DNA from: Helicoverpa zea
Lineage: Eukaryota; Arthropoda; Insecta; Lepidoptera; Noctuidae
Length of the DNA stretch: 64,000 nt
Direction: 5' to 3'
Assembly (NCBI RefSeq): GCF_022581195.2
Contig: NC_061463.1
Span: 6,386,001 to 6,450,000 of the forward strand
The notes below the pieces were generated by a model. That model was not told the origin of the DNA and did no database searches. It was given only the letters and a program-made list of their open reading frames with translations. Below, in pieces: positions 1 to 10,800 of the stretch. Positions within the stretch are counted from its first letter, which is position 1. Every line of letters begins with the position of its first letter. A program made the translations under genes and the position numbers.

Positions 1-2358
1 TGCACGGTGAAAGAGGTCAATCATAGTTTTTTTCCTGTTCATTTTTCGGCAGTGATGTTCCCTATCTGAGCGCCAAAATTTATTGCGCGATTCGGCCGCT
101 TGCTTTGAGAGCATACCGACAGGAAGAGAACATGATGTTATGATCTCTTCACCGTGGACTAAAATTTTGTGTATTGTCACAGTCATCGGATGCCAATTAT
201 ATGACTGGACGTACCTTTCCGCGAGCTGGCGGCAAAAATTGCCAAACTTTTTTGCATCTATAGAATATTCGCACGATATGGCGACAAGAATAATATGCAA
301 TCCGTCGATCAACCATGCATCAAGACCTAAAATCTCAGTAAATATGGCACGGTATTTATCTGACAGTGCTGTCCGGGCTGAATTACCATCATTTGTGGTA
401 CCTGAATTTGGTTTAACTACGTCCACCAATAATCCAATTCTGTGTCTTATTTCAGTCTGGATGCGTTTTTTCCTTTCTTCGACGATTTGGCTTTCCCTGC
501 TACCCTTATTGATTCTCCATTTTCGTACTGATGGATCGTTTTTATAGCTGAGATGTAACAAAAACTCGAAAATACGTATCCACGCATGGAGTGGATTGAT
601 GCCGTGTCTTATATTTTCTTTTATAGTCGGTTTTGTGTATGATAATTCTAAATTGTTAAACTGACTAGCAGTAAGCTTACAAAATGGACATTTTAACTGC
701 GAAGACGTTCCAGTAATGACGTTGAGAACTTTGCCGTCGATTACACTTAAAGTCAAGTCATAAAAAAATGTGATACGATGACCTTCGGAGGTTTCTGTTG
801 TAAAAGGAGTCAAACTTTTAATTTGCTCTTCTATAGCAGATTTTTCCTCGAGAATGAGATTATTTGTTTCTTTTTTATATTGTATGTGTAGAGGCCGACA
901 AAATCTATACGACTGGGGTGTAGGGTTCAGCCAGGCAATATAATGTTTGTCGATTACTATACGTAAAGGAATAAAAGTTGTGGCAAAAAGGCTATTTTCG
1001 TTAATGGAAATATCTTCATCTGATCCTGGGAAGTGTTGCTTATATAATGCTTGGCCTGTGCTTCCATCGAAACCCCAGGACCCTTCTAATATGCATGAGA
1101 ATTCTTGCTTGCCTTTTCTGTTGCAATATTCAACAAAGCTAGCATCACAACTTTGAACAATTCGTTGAACAGTATGTATAAGAAGTCCATTTAATGAAAC
1201 TGATGCTTCTGTTTCCGAAACATTTATCTCTTCTGTTGGGTAACATGCTTTTCTTGTATTTAATATATCGTGGTAGGGGGGATAAGCTGGATAACCTCGA
1301 CTCTTCAAATCCTGCCTTAAAAGTTTATATGTTTCAACACTTAGTTTTCTGTCGATTATGAAATCTAAAGCTTCCTCCGGTGTATAAGGCTTTGGAACCG
1401 CTGCAACTTTTTTCAATACTACGCATGGTTCTATTGGTGATTTCAGACAAAGATTTATTAATTGTTCCAGATCTTTTGAAGCTTTCGGGGTTAATTTGCT
1501 TCCATCATCTGAAGTAATCGTTGACGCAAAAGATTTTATCAATTTAGTTTGAGGTTCATCTGCTAGAGATTCCATTATACGTTTTCTAATTTTAAGATCT
1601 TTTTTATACCTTGTACTGGACGCCTGTGTTGATTTGTTAGGTCCCAATGATGATGTGTCAGTCGAATCCTGAATTGTTGCTTCGAATTGTGTGACATCCA
1701 GTGCGAGTCCAATTCCTTCCAGAGGAAGTTCATTATTGCCCATCTCACTGGATGTATCAATGTTCACGGTATCCCTTTGCAGAGGTTGTGAAGTACTGCA
1801 CATCTCACTGGATGTATCAACGACCGCAGCAACCCTCTTAAATTCTACTGGTATATCATCAATGAATAGTTTGTTTAAGAAAACGCCATGCTTGTCCCTA
1901 AACCTCTTTTTGTTTCGGTTGCATTTTTTGTAAAAACTCATGGCTTTCCAAATAAAAGGTTTAACAACTTTACCTATTAGTCTATCTTTTTCACTAGGAG
2001 AGAGATCTCTAAGTTGCAAACCCATTTCTCTGAAAAGTACAGTTGTTAAATCAGATGGTGTTAGGTCGTCAGGCGAGGCGTTCTTTTTATATTTTTTGCT
2101 TTGTGCGTAAAAACACTCAAAAATATGGAAACGCGTATATAATCCTTGCATATTTGCGGTTATTTCCGGATTTTGAGAAGTACCGGCTGTGGCGCGATCC
2201 ACAGCATCGTTTGCCACTCGTGTACCAACATGAGGGTTGGCGCCCTCATGCCCCCCTTGCAGTAAGTCCTCCGGTCGGGGCCCGGACGGACATCCCTCAG
2301 CAGGTTGGGTAAGCCCCTGCTGAGGCAAAATGGCGCCATGGGTCTGTGACGGCTCCAT
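1..2358 (-). CDS. Transib-type (RAG1-related) DNA transposase, C-terminus cut by window edge
   Basis: Reading the minus strand from ATG at 2358 (context CACCATGG, in-frame stop just upstream at 2364-2366) gives 786 codons without a stop to base 1. The family cuts and pastes its own element with a DDE RNase H-like nuclease and is the relative from which RAG1 arose. Visible residues: D431 in GFDGSTG, D541 in VIDGKV, E756 in AESRNK. The D-D spacing of 110 is close to 108 in RAG1 (D600/D708), and E756 lies 21 residues after H735, as E962 lies 20 after H942. C557-P-F-C560 matches RAG1 C727/C730, and HKILVH (H730, H735) matches HKTLAH (H937, H942). GINPLHAWIR and GTTNDGNSAR are further family-type motifs. 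Residues 1 to about 58 are GC-rich, Gly/Pro-rich and unrecognised; M70 is an alternative start. The last few dozen residues and the left terminus lie outside. Catalytic residues are intact, so it is either young and possibly active or a domesticated copy. The family assignment rests on remembered motifs. Confidence 0.88.
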   Translation of the reverse strand, partial: MEPSQTHGAILPQQGLTQPAEGCPSGPRPEDLLQGGHEGANPHVGTRVANDAVDRATAGTSQNPEITANMQGLYTRFHIFECFYAQSKKYKKNASPDDLTPSDLTTVLFREMGLQLRDLSPSEKDRLIGKVVKPFIWKAMSFYKKCNRNKKRFRDKHGVFLNKLFIDDIPVEFKRVAAVVDTSSEMCSTSQPLQRDTVNIDTSSEMGNNELPLEGIGLALDVTQFEATIQDSTDTSSLGPNKSTQASSTRYKKDLKIRKRIMESLADEPQTKLIKSFASTITSDDGSKLTPKASKDLEQLINLCLKSPIEPCVVLKKVAAVPKPYTPEEALDFIIDRKLSVETYKLLRQDLKSRGYPAYPPYHDILNTRKACYPTEEINVSETEASVSLNGLLIHTVQRIVQSCDASFVEYCNRKGKQEFSCILEGSWGFDGSTGQALYKQHFPGSDEDISINENSLFATTFIPLRIVIDKHYIAWLNPTPQSYRFCRPLHIQYKKETNNLILEEKSAIEEQIKSLTPFTTETSEGHRITFFYDLTLSVIDGKVLNVITGTSSQLKCPFCKLTASQFNNLELSYTKPTIKENIRHGINPLHAWIRIFEFLLHLSYKNDPSVRKWRINKGSRESQIVEERKKRIQTEIRHRIGLLVDVVKPNSGTTNDGNSARTALSDKYRAIFTEILGLDAWLIDGLHIILVAISCEYSIDAKKFGNFCRQLAERYVQSYNWHPMTVTIHKILVHGEEIITSCSLPVGMLSKQAAESRNKFWRSDREHHCRKMNRKKTMIDLFHRA

Positions 2359-5300
2359 GGTGCCTCACCTCCGTTTCTCTAGTTCACATGTATCAGCATA
2401 GGGTTTTAGCAAAAGTCTGACGAAGGTGGACTCCTTCCTACGCTACCTGTGAACCTTCATCGAAATAAAAACAAGATTAATTGAACGGTCTCCGTTAATC
2501 GATCAAAGCTATTACGCAAATCTATCGACTTCGGTCAACGTCCAATGTTTGATCAGTCTGTTAACACCTCAACATCCTGTGTACAACCTGTGAACAAGAT
2601 ATATTTTATTTCTAAACAAATAGATTTGTAAGTAAAGGAAAAAATTAATCAACTCTAAAAATAATATAAGAAAACAATCGAACTAAACATGAAAGGTCAA
2701 GTTGTGTGACAACCCTAACATAAAATTTTGAAATTCAATAACTCCCAAACGCCGCGATAGTGGAACGTGGTTTTTTTGTCAACGATAGACCTAATTGAGA
2801 ACAATCTTTGAGTGCTACTCACAAGCCGCACTTTTGAGTCATTTAAGGGAAAAAAAATAAAAACAAAAATCTGAAAAAATAATAATAACTCAGTGACCAA
2901 AGGTGTTAATTCCAAAATCAAAACTGGGTAATAAGCGCCAAATGATCCTTCATGGAACTATATAAAAAAAAATATTTATCGTAATTAGTTACGCTTACAC
3001 AATTTTTTTATTGATTTTTCTAGGTCAAGGTCATGAAATTGATATTATTTTTTATAAAAAAAAGTATATGAAATAGACACGTGGGTGTTCTACTCTTCCA
3101 TTTTAAACTCATTCCTTGATTCATTTATGCGACAAACAGCATAGGGAAATTTTTTGAGTAAAATCAAACACTGTGGACCATAACGACTACTTCAGCTTAC
3201 TAGAATTTTTGTTTGAGTGCTGAATTATGTGAGGCGGCTAGGCCGCCGACCTACACAATATTAAGATTGAATTTTGTGCAATATTGACCCAAAAGGATAC
3301 AATACAATATTGAAATTGCGCTATAATACCTACTTACCTAATCACTTTCGATGTTATCTATTGTCTTTCTGTTAAAACTTTTTTTTTGCTTTTTACTGTC
3401 TGGTTTCAATTCATAAATCGTTTTAACATTTCATACCCGCATTATTGGCAGTCATAAGTCATGATATATTGGTACTCTAAAAAATATTGTGCTAAAAGTA
3501 CCTACCTAAGTACCAAAAAACAGGTAACCAACTAATTGAGAATTTCCTTTTATTAAGAGTGTTTAAAAGGATCTAAAAATCCTTTATATAAGAACCTACC
3601 ATCTTCCCTGTGTAGGTTGGTTAAAAATGAGGCTCTCCACGAATTTCGCAACTTGATCCGCGTAAATCCTGGGGCTCACTTCCGGCAGCTTTGAGTTTCA
3701 AACTAGATCCTAAATTGCATATTGTTTGAAGTGCTATAGCCACGTATGTAAGTTAGATCTGTATTAATAGATTCATGGAAACTGTCGGGTCGGCATCGTT
3801 ATGCCCACCCTCATCATATTTCGATTTGGTTTGATTATACCTTGACCAGAATGCGATCTTTTTGTGCCGATCAGGGGAATAACTAATGCGTTCAATATCT
3901 AGGTAACCGAAGAGGTCGTAAGCACCATCAGGTTCCATCAATTATTTCACCAAATAAAGGTGATGGCAGTATTTACTATTAGAGTTATTGGCATTGATAT
4001 CAAAAAAGGGTGAAGAGTGGTGCAATATTTTAGACAACATTAAACCTTTTTTTAAACTCCGAGGTTCCAAGAATAACTTGAGAAATAAAGTGTTATTTCT
4101 CATTGTTATCCTATTTGTTGGAAAAATCTAACTGAAATGCAAATATCACAGCCGTGCATGTTGCTATAACATATTGTCATATGCTTTAGCATCATTTATG
4201 ATGCAGGTCGTAACATAACCGGCTAACTTCAAAACGCCTGCAAAAAATTCATGATATTTTTCGCTTCTGGCGGTAGTTAGGTATCACATTAACATACCAT
4301 GATGCATTTTTTTGAGAGACACTTTAGAAAACGCCTTAATATTTTAGTTATTTTGAACTGGTGTTTTTGACGCTTTGTAAGTGTCGTTTGTTAAGTAGAA
4401 AGTCCAAGACTGTGAGACGATAGCTCTATTACCCATGACTTTCTTGCTTTGGGTTTCTCCAAGATAGGAACAGTTTGTTCAGTTTGTTTTGAGAAGGATC
4501 TGAAATTAGAGACAGGCATGTTTATTCGCAGCCTAATTCCGTTTCGCTTGGGGATAATGAGGAAGTGAACGGCAAATGCAGGTTGTGCGGTCGGGCGGCG
4601 GTCGGACGGAGCGCGACAGCAGATCAGGTGTGTTCGCAGGCCGGCTATATCCGCGCGATCGATACGCTCCAGAATGTCATTACCCGCTCACCTGAGCCGA
4701 GTAGAGCCTCTGACGAGCCAACTCGTTACCGTTACTACCGAATTTCTAAAACGCCATTACTGTCATACCTATTATGAACGTGCCTACTTGGGAAATTCGA
4801 CCCCAAAACATCAGTCTTACATAGATTAAAAATAAGCGCAAGGTAAGGGACTTTTAAAATTGAAAATAAATATGATATGATAAATATATCTTAGCATACA
4901 GTTTTAAATTACATGTAGCCTATAGCTGGCAAGCACTCGAATCGATGTGAAATTGAAAACCTTAGTTATTTGAGATCGTATAAAAATATGTATTTCTTTA
5001 TTGACACCACGCACCGTTCATCACCGTTTGAATTGTAAGCACCATTTTGTAAATGAGTTTGAACTGGCAATGTTTTCATAACAATAGGTATTTAAGTAAT
5101 TCATATGGATGGGACAGTCTAATTTTAAATACCAACGTACTTCGTTTTGGTATTTTATACCACCATTTTAATGTATTTGCGTTCATTGTCGGTACTCCTG
5201 TTTTATAAAAATGAATGTATTGCTGAATGATTGATACGCAACATATAATTTCATGAATCAAAAAGCAAAAGATCTGAAAAAGGAATGGCAAGAGTACCCA

Positions 5301-5627
5301 CCTATTTATCTTTTCCTTATCGGAGAGGACTCTTTCTTCCAACGAAAGTCTATAAGTTGTGTCCATCGCGATAAGTAAATGTGCTTCCAACACATTTATT
5401 GTATTCAGAACGGCGAAATAGGTACCTAGTATGTTTACAGTTATAACGCTGAATATTGTATGAGAGGAAAACGCGCAATCTGTATTCTGATTATTTGCTG
5501 TGATACATTTTCGTTCAATAATCATTCCCGGTCGACGAACGCAGGATGTTACAAAGCGTACTTTACAGTATATGCGTTATACCAATTCGATTACAGAAAT
5601 ATAATCTACAATAGCAATATAATCATA
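2359..5627. other. AT-rich non-coding stretch upstream of the transposase
   Basis: No coding region with convincing codon use is visible. The part next to the transposase should hold its 5' leader and the right-hand element terminus, but neither is clear; a CACTGTG (CACAGTG on the minus strand) at 3169-3175 is the only heptamer-like candidate seen. A short GC-rich hairpin, GGCGGC-TAG-GCCGCC, lies near 3233-3247. A GC-rich patch at about 4560-4745 has an open frame without an ATG start and is not recognised. Confidence 0.6.
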
Positions 5628-5815
5628 ATCTCGTTGTTATAGTGGTGCCATAGCGCGACTATTCCGCGTTGGATCGGGTTCGAATCCCGAGTCGGGCCCA
5701 CATCGTTTTGTGGGTTTTGTGAAATTTACACACAGAAGACCGGAGCTGGTGGTGGTATACCCAGAGAGCACGTAAATGTGGGTCTGCCCTTAATTTTTCT
5801 CCGGTCCATACCTAC
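5628..5815 (+). repeat. tRNA-derived SINE
   Basis: A Pol III B box (GGTTCGAATCC, 5677-5687) follows an A-box-like TGGTGCCATAGCGC (5643-5656) at tRNA-like spacing. The flanking bases do not fold into a full cloverleaf with a matching acceptor stem, so this is a tRNA-derived head and not a tRNA gene. The body continues through CCGGAGCTGGTGGTGG and GTGGGTCTGCCC to about 5815. I found no clear target duplication, so both borders are approximate. Confidence 0.65.
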
Positions 5816-7454
5816 ATACTTGAAAGCTCTACCTCTATAGAAAATTTCTTGGTGAAGCTCACGGTTCGCTGTTTTATATTAAAATATTCTTCAACCTTTA
5901 TTAAACCTTAATAACACGTTGCTGTTCAATGCAGGTTTGATCGATCGCTGCATGAAAGTGTTGCGGAATAACAAAAAGTAGTGGCACATAGTGAGCACGT
6001 ACCACATGAACACCAGACAATTACATGTACAAACCATAACATATGTTAAGCGTAGATAAACCCGAGACTTGGGGAGGCTTTGCAGAGAGAACACGAGCTC
6101 AGCTCACGGCCACACTTTAAATCGGGCAACCGTCGCAGACAATGTCGGCTCTTTCAAGCAAAGTAGATAAATCGTTTTACAATGTACGGTTGAGAGGGAA
6201 CGCTTTATCAACAAACCGTTCAGAAACATATTACAACGCTTTTCCTCCGGCAAATATAGGAAAACAATTGCCTAATCTGCATATTATGTATGTGTACTAT
6301 CGTTGTTATGTATCCATAACATAGACTTATTTAATGCATTCTCATTTTTTGTATAATCGATCATATTTCAGGACGTCGTGTCCTTTGTGGGACTTTGGGT
6401 TGAGCGGCGAATTCCTTATTCTTTTCATAAATCGTTTCCCCGCGACGGTAACAAGTAACGGAGGCACTTTGCGCCCCTTTAGAGATCCTGTGCCAGTAAA
6501 TTTGTTGCTTCCTAGTGCGCTACATTATGTATATACGTGCTCGGTTCACATACTTGGGCCGTATTCTACGCGATACTATCCGATTTATATATCCCTCCGC
6601 GCTGTGACATGTACCACGTCCTAATTTGTAAAGTTCTCTTTTTCATTTACCTATGTCCAAAAAAAAAAAACAAAAATTGCCGTGATTAAAAGGTTTATTA
6701 GCGGGAATGAAGCTACCATGGTATTGTTCATACTTGGCACTCAATTTGCTTGGGTGCGTGCTTTGCGGCTAGTTAAATGTTGCTGGTAATTTATGCTCGG
6801 TGTAACAGGTGGGGTTAGCTACCACCATTCCCAGGGTGTGACGCGTGCTAGGAATTTATTATTAATGGTTGGCTAACCTCATGATTAGTAGCGGTTTTAC
6901 TAGGCAAGCAGAATTATATTAACAAAATTTTCTTTGATTCGATCATATTAAGTTAAACGATAGTGCCTGGCGGCATTGTTCAGCATTTTTGTCGAGCAAT
7001 CAATTTCTGAACGATAGCTAGACAGATGGCTACGTACGTAATCGATCAGATACCAGTCCATTGTATTCATCTCGGTATTGAAACTCGAGTGGATATCAAA
7101 ATCTGCCGGGCGTTATCTGAATTCCTCTTAAACTATAGTTAGACTATTGAAAATTCCACTGGCTGCGTCCTTATGTAGGTATCCTCTGTTCACTTTTTAC
7201 TGAATTTCCATCGATAGCTTGTCGATATCGAGTGCATCGTTAAAGCATTCCACATATTGTTTTAGCCAGTTTGCACGGTACGATTGATAAGCCTGCATCC
7301 CATTGAAATGTGCGCAATTTGAAGTTCCCTGCTTTTATGAGAACTCCATAAATGCCAGTCGCATTTTGAATAGAATTCAGTTTGATCATCTGTATGATTA
7401 AAATGTGAAGCATATATCTGCATGTTAATGACAGTAATTACAAATTTTAATGAG
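5816..7454. other. AT-rich non-coding stretch
   Basis: Short open frames occur on both strands, the longest at 6334-6624 with 96 codons, but none shows a recognisable domain, biased codon use or flanking splice sites. A short poly-A run lies at about 6660. I see nothing else that can be named. Confidence 0.55.
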
Positions 7455-7844
7455 CAGGGGCCCGATTCTCTTAATTTTACTTAAGCGCCATACGATTCAC
7501 GTTCGACTCGATTCGACTGATATCCAATCCCGACTCGATTACGATTGAAACGTATGTGGCATTCCGCTATTTTTTCTTTGAAATAAACGTTTTTATCCTT
7601 TTCTGTCATTCAATAATGAATCATTTTGTCTGCAAATGATTTACGATTGCAAAATGATTGTACAGCAAACTACCGTATTGACCAAAATCATCAAAATAGC
7701 AGACCAATCAAATGTCAATTGAATACGATTGGTCTGTTATTAGTAGCAGAATGCCTGATATGGTTAAAACTGCTATTGCGATCATATTGCGATTCGATTT
7801 CTATTCGATTTTGACATTATTAACTTAGGAGAATCGGGCCCCTG
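7455..7844. mobile_element. 390-bp non-autonomous TIR element (hAT-like MITE)
   Basis: The segment begins CAGGGGCCCGATTCTCTTAA and ends with its inverted counterpart TTAGGAGAATCGGGCCCCTG, giving terminal inverted repeats of about 23 bp with two mismatches. CAGNG-type ends are typical of hAT elements. The interior is AT-rich, has many GATTCGAT/ATTCGATT-like words, and encodes nothing credible. The eight bases on each side (TTAATGAG, TTTGTACT) do not match, so the expected 8-bp duplication is lost or the superfamily call is wrong. Confidence 0.7.
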
Positions 7845-10800
7845 TTTGTACTCTGTATCTCATATCGGTATCATATCAGTAAGCATACCACTGTTATAAT
7901 TGCAATAGCTCCACACGTAAACACAGTTCACATTTCACATGTAAATAAATATCGCAGCACCTTTAAAACAACAAATGGAAAAGTATTTTATTAATCCTAC
8001 TTCATATTAATAAACTCAAATTCTGCCAAGCTAAGTTTACGTCGCATAAAACTGATACCTGTTACTCCATTTTTCGTGACATATTCAAGATGTGACACGA
8101 TTTACAATATTTTCCCCCAAGAAGCGACGCAAGCCCTATCATTCATCTTCATACGTCACTCACACCTATTTATTAAAAGTTGAGGTAGCTTTTCGGAGAT
8201 ATTCGTTGACCTAGTATTTTTGCACCCGACACCTGTACCTAAGTAGCTACTAGCAATTTTTCTTCGGATATTGATACGGATATTGGTATAGGTATATAAT
8301 GTAGAAATTCTTCGTGGTTATGTATTTTTTTCACATTTTGGGACAGGTATCTCTTAAGAATTACTGGACCATTTAAAAAATCTTTGGATGTGAGATATCC
8401 GAGGGGAGGCTATTTATCTTTTTTCCTGGTGAGAGGAGTAGCGCATTTCACTCTCACATTACGTATTAAAGTATCAAAAAAACTAACATTTATGTTCGCT
8501 TATTTAGTGTTGACCAGTGTTTCATGCAGAAAATATAATAAAACGCGGAACGCGTATACACGCATACGGTACGCAGTAAGCAATAGGCATACTCGTATAT
8601 GTTTTTAAATCTTGTTCATCGCTCATTATACATATATTCAAGGGAAAAATCAATGAAAATAATGAACACGGAAATAGCAAAGTTGCTACGCTCGCCTAGG
8701 TACCTCATTATGCAGCACACTGAAAATGAAACGCTTATATAATTAATTTAGCTTTCGTCGGCTGCTCACGTAATAGGCATTGTTTAAATTCAGGTGCATT
8801 CAAACATTGCTTATTAAATTAAATCCAGTAGACTTTCAACTTGTTTGGTGGCGAAGCGCGAAAAATAAACATTAATGAATACTGCATTGGTATTGTACGC
8901 AGAACATCGTATAAGCAATTTAGAGGAGCTAAGAGGTCGCGAGTGGGCCGCTCATATCGATAATAGACCTTTTCATAAATGTTCAATTACCTACTATCCC
9001 AAGAATACTTCAGACACAATTTTCTTGCATTTAAATATCATTGGGAAATATTTAAATGAAGCAAACTACGAGATAAATAGATTTTATTACGTAAACGACT
9101 AGAAAAAGGAATAGGTATCGATGATCGCAGTTTATTGATATTCTAGACAGATTCGTGTAATTTGCAAACGAAGCAGTTTACATTTCAGTTTGGCTATATT
9201 TCTAAGGTCGCTTTCTAAGGTTTTGATTGTAATGAAAGTCAAGGATAATAACACGGTTTAATTCTAATATAGGTAGGGATCAATGAATTTGACTTCCCAA
9301 TATAGAAGTCAAAAGAGAGAACACCTTTAATACACTCCTGGGATAGTATCGATGTAATAAAGTGTCCACGTTACCCCGCAGCTTGCCTCTCCAGGGCGAG
9401 GTGAGGCAGGTACAACAGCGTGAATGTGGAGCGCTGCACGAGTGCACGTTGACGCGATATTTCACGCTCAGCGCGACTGGTGACGCTTGCCTCGTTATCG
9501 GAGAATTACACGCATTCCAATTTATTATGGACATATGAATTTTCCTGCCGCGAATTCGTAGCTAATTTCAACAGAATTTATTGAAATAAACGTGTGTGAT
9601 GATAAGTTATTTTGTTAAAATGTAAATGAAAGCGATTCACGCTGTGTATGTAACATTGATTTTTGAGTGAATGGCCCGTGATAAACACTCGACAATGACT
9701 GAAAAAGCCATTTAAATTGGACTCGTTCACGACTCAGTTCCTCGCCAAAGATATATTCACTTTCCGCTTTTGCTGTTAAATATTTATAGAAAAGTAATAA
9801 ATGCTCTATCGGATTCCATGAAATCGTTTCGCTTCGTTGCGATTCATACAATTTTACAAAGTAACAGAATCGTTCCGTCGCTGGCTGCGTCATAATGCTT
9901 CTGCTGAGTTGAAGCAAAGCTGACAGTTATCGTGAGCCTCCCGATCGCGGAATACAATTTGTATGCTCGCGGGTGGAATTTGCTTCGGTTACAGTACCTA
10001 TTCAAATAATATGGTAACACGTAGGTAGGTGCTTTACGGATATCTCGCTTCGCTTCAGATTGTATCAAACTAGCTTTTATGGTTTTGATTTCTCCATATT
10101 CCGAGCGGAATCACTTCGCTACTTTTTTAGATTCAATCTATAGTTGGAAATCACATCTTCTCGTTTAGTATTTTCTCTATCTGTTCTGGTAACAATTTGC
10201 ATCTCAAACAACAACTACAAACAGGATATTTATTATGTCAAATTAGTTGTTGGGGAAGTGAGTTATCCGGTGGTAAACTACGAAGTTGAGCGCGACTTCT
10301 GGTCCGTTTGACAACTTTCAGAAATTGTAGCGGACAGCCATGATATTGTTATAGTTTTAGAATGCTGTGACTTCTTCTTCTTGGCCTTTATACTACGTAA
10401 GATTTTATCCACGACTCTTATTTTTATCTTTGCATTTTTTTTTGTTTAAAAAAAACGTACTACCTAACTTTCTTATTTACAATATATTATGTAGTTAAAG
10501 CCAGATAGAAAAATATCCCCAATCAACCTTATTTTCTTTTCTGTTCAAGTCCAAAAATCCTTTGTCATCCCACATTTTAGTTTCTTGAGTACCAGCACGA
10601 TAGTGCGCGGTCACGGCTTTTAAAACTAAACGAAGTTATTTCATTTGTGCGGGTGAAGTTTTTACGTGTGTTGTTAATGTTTATACTCTCACTATCAAAA
10701 GTTTTGGGATTATCCGGCCAGCCAAGCGGTCGCGGTTGCAAATATAAGAGTACTTCTCTATCAGCCCTTGTGGGGATTTCGAAAGGCTACTTATGACTTT

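Noticed and set aside
1..20. CACGGTG near base 3 as a Transib terminus
   Set aside because: It lies inside the open reading frame of the transposase C-terminus, so it cannot be the element end.
83..547. 154-codon plus-strand frame
   Set aside because: It is antisense to the catalytic C-terminal part of the minus-strand transposase, whose motifs are clear; it is only a shadow.
2043..2312. 89-codon plus-strand frame over a GC-rich block
   Set aside because: Antisense to the N-terminal part of the transposase ORF and without a domain of its own.
4565..4777. 70-codon GC-rich frame
   Set aside because: It begins with GTG and not ATG, has no recognised domain, and there is no exon signal of quality around it.
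5628..5720. tRNA gene suggested by GGTTCGAATCC
   Set aside because: No matching acceptor stem or full cloverleaf; sequence continues as a SINE body.
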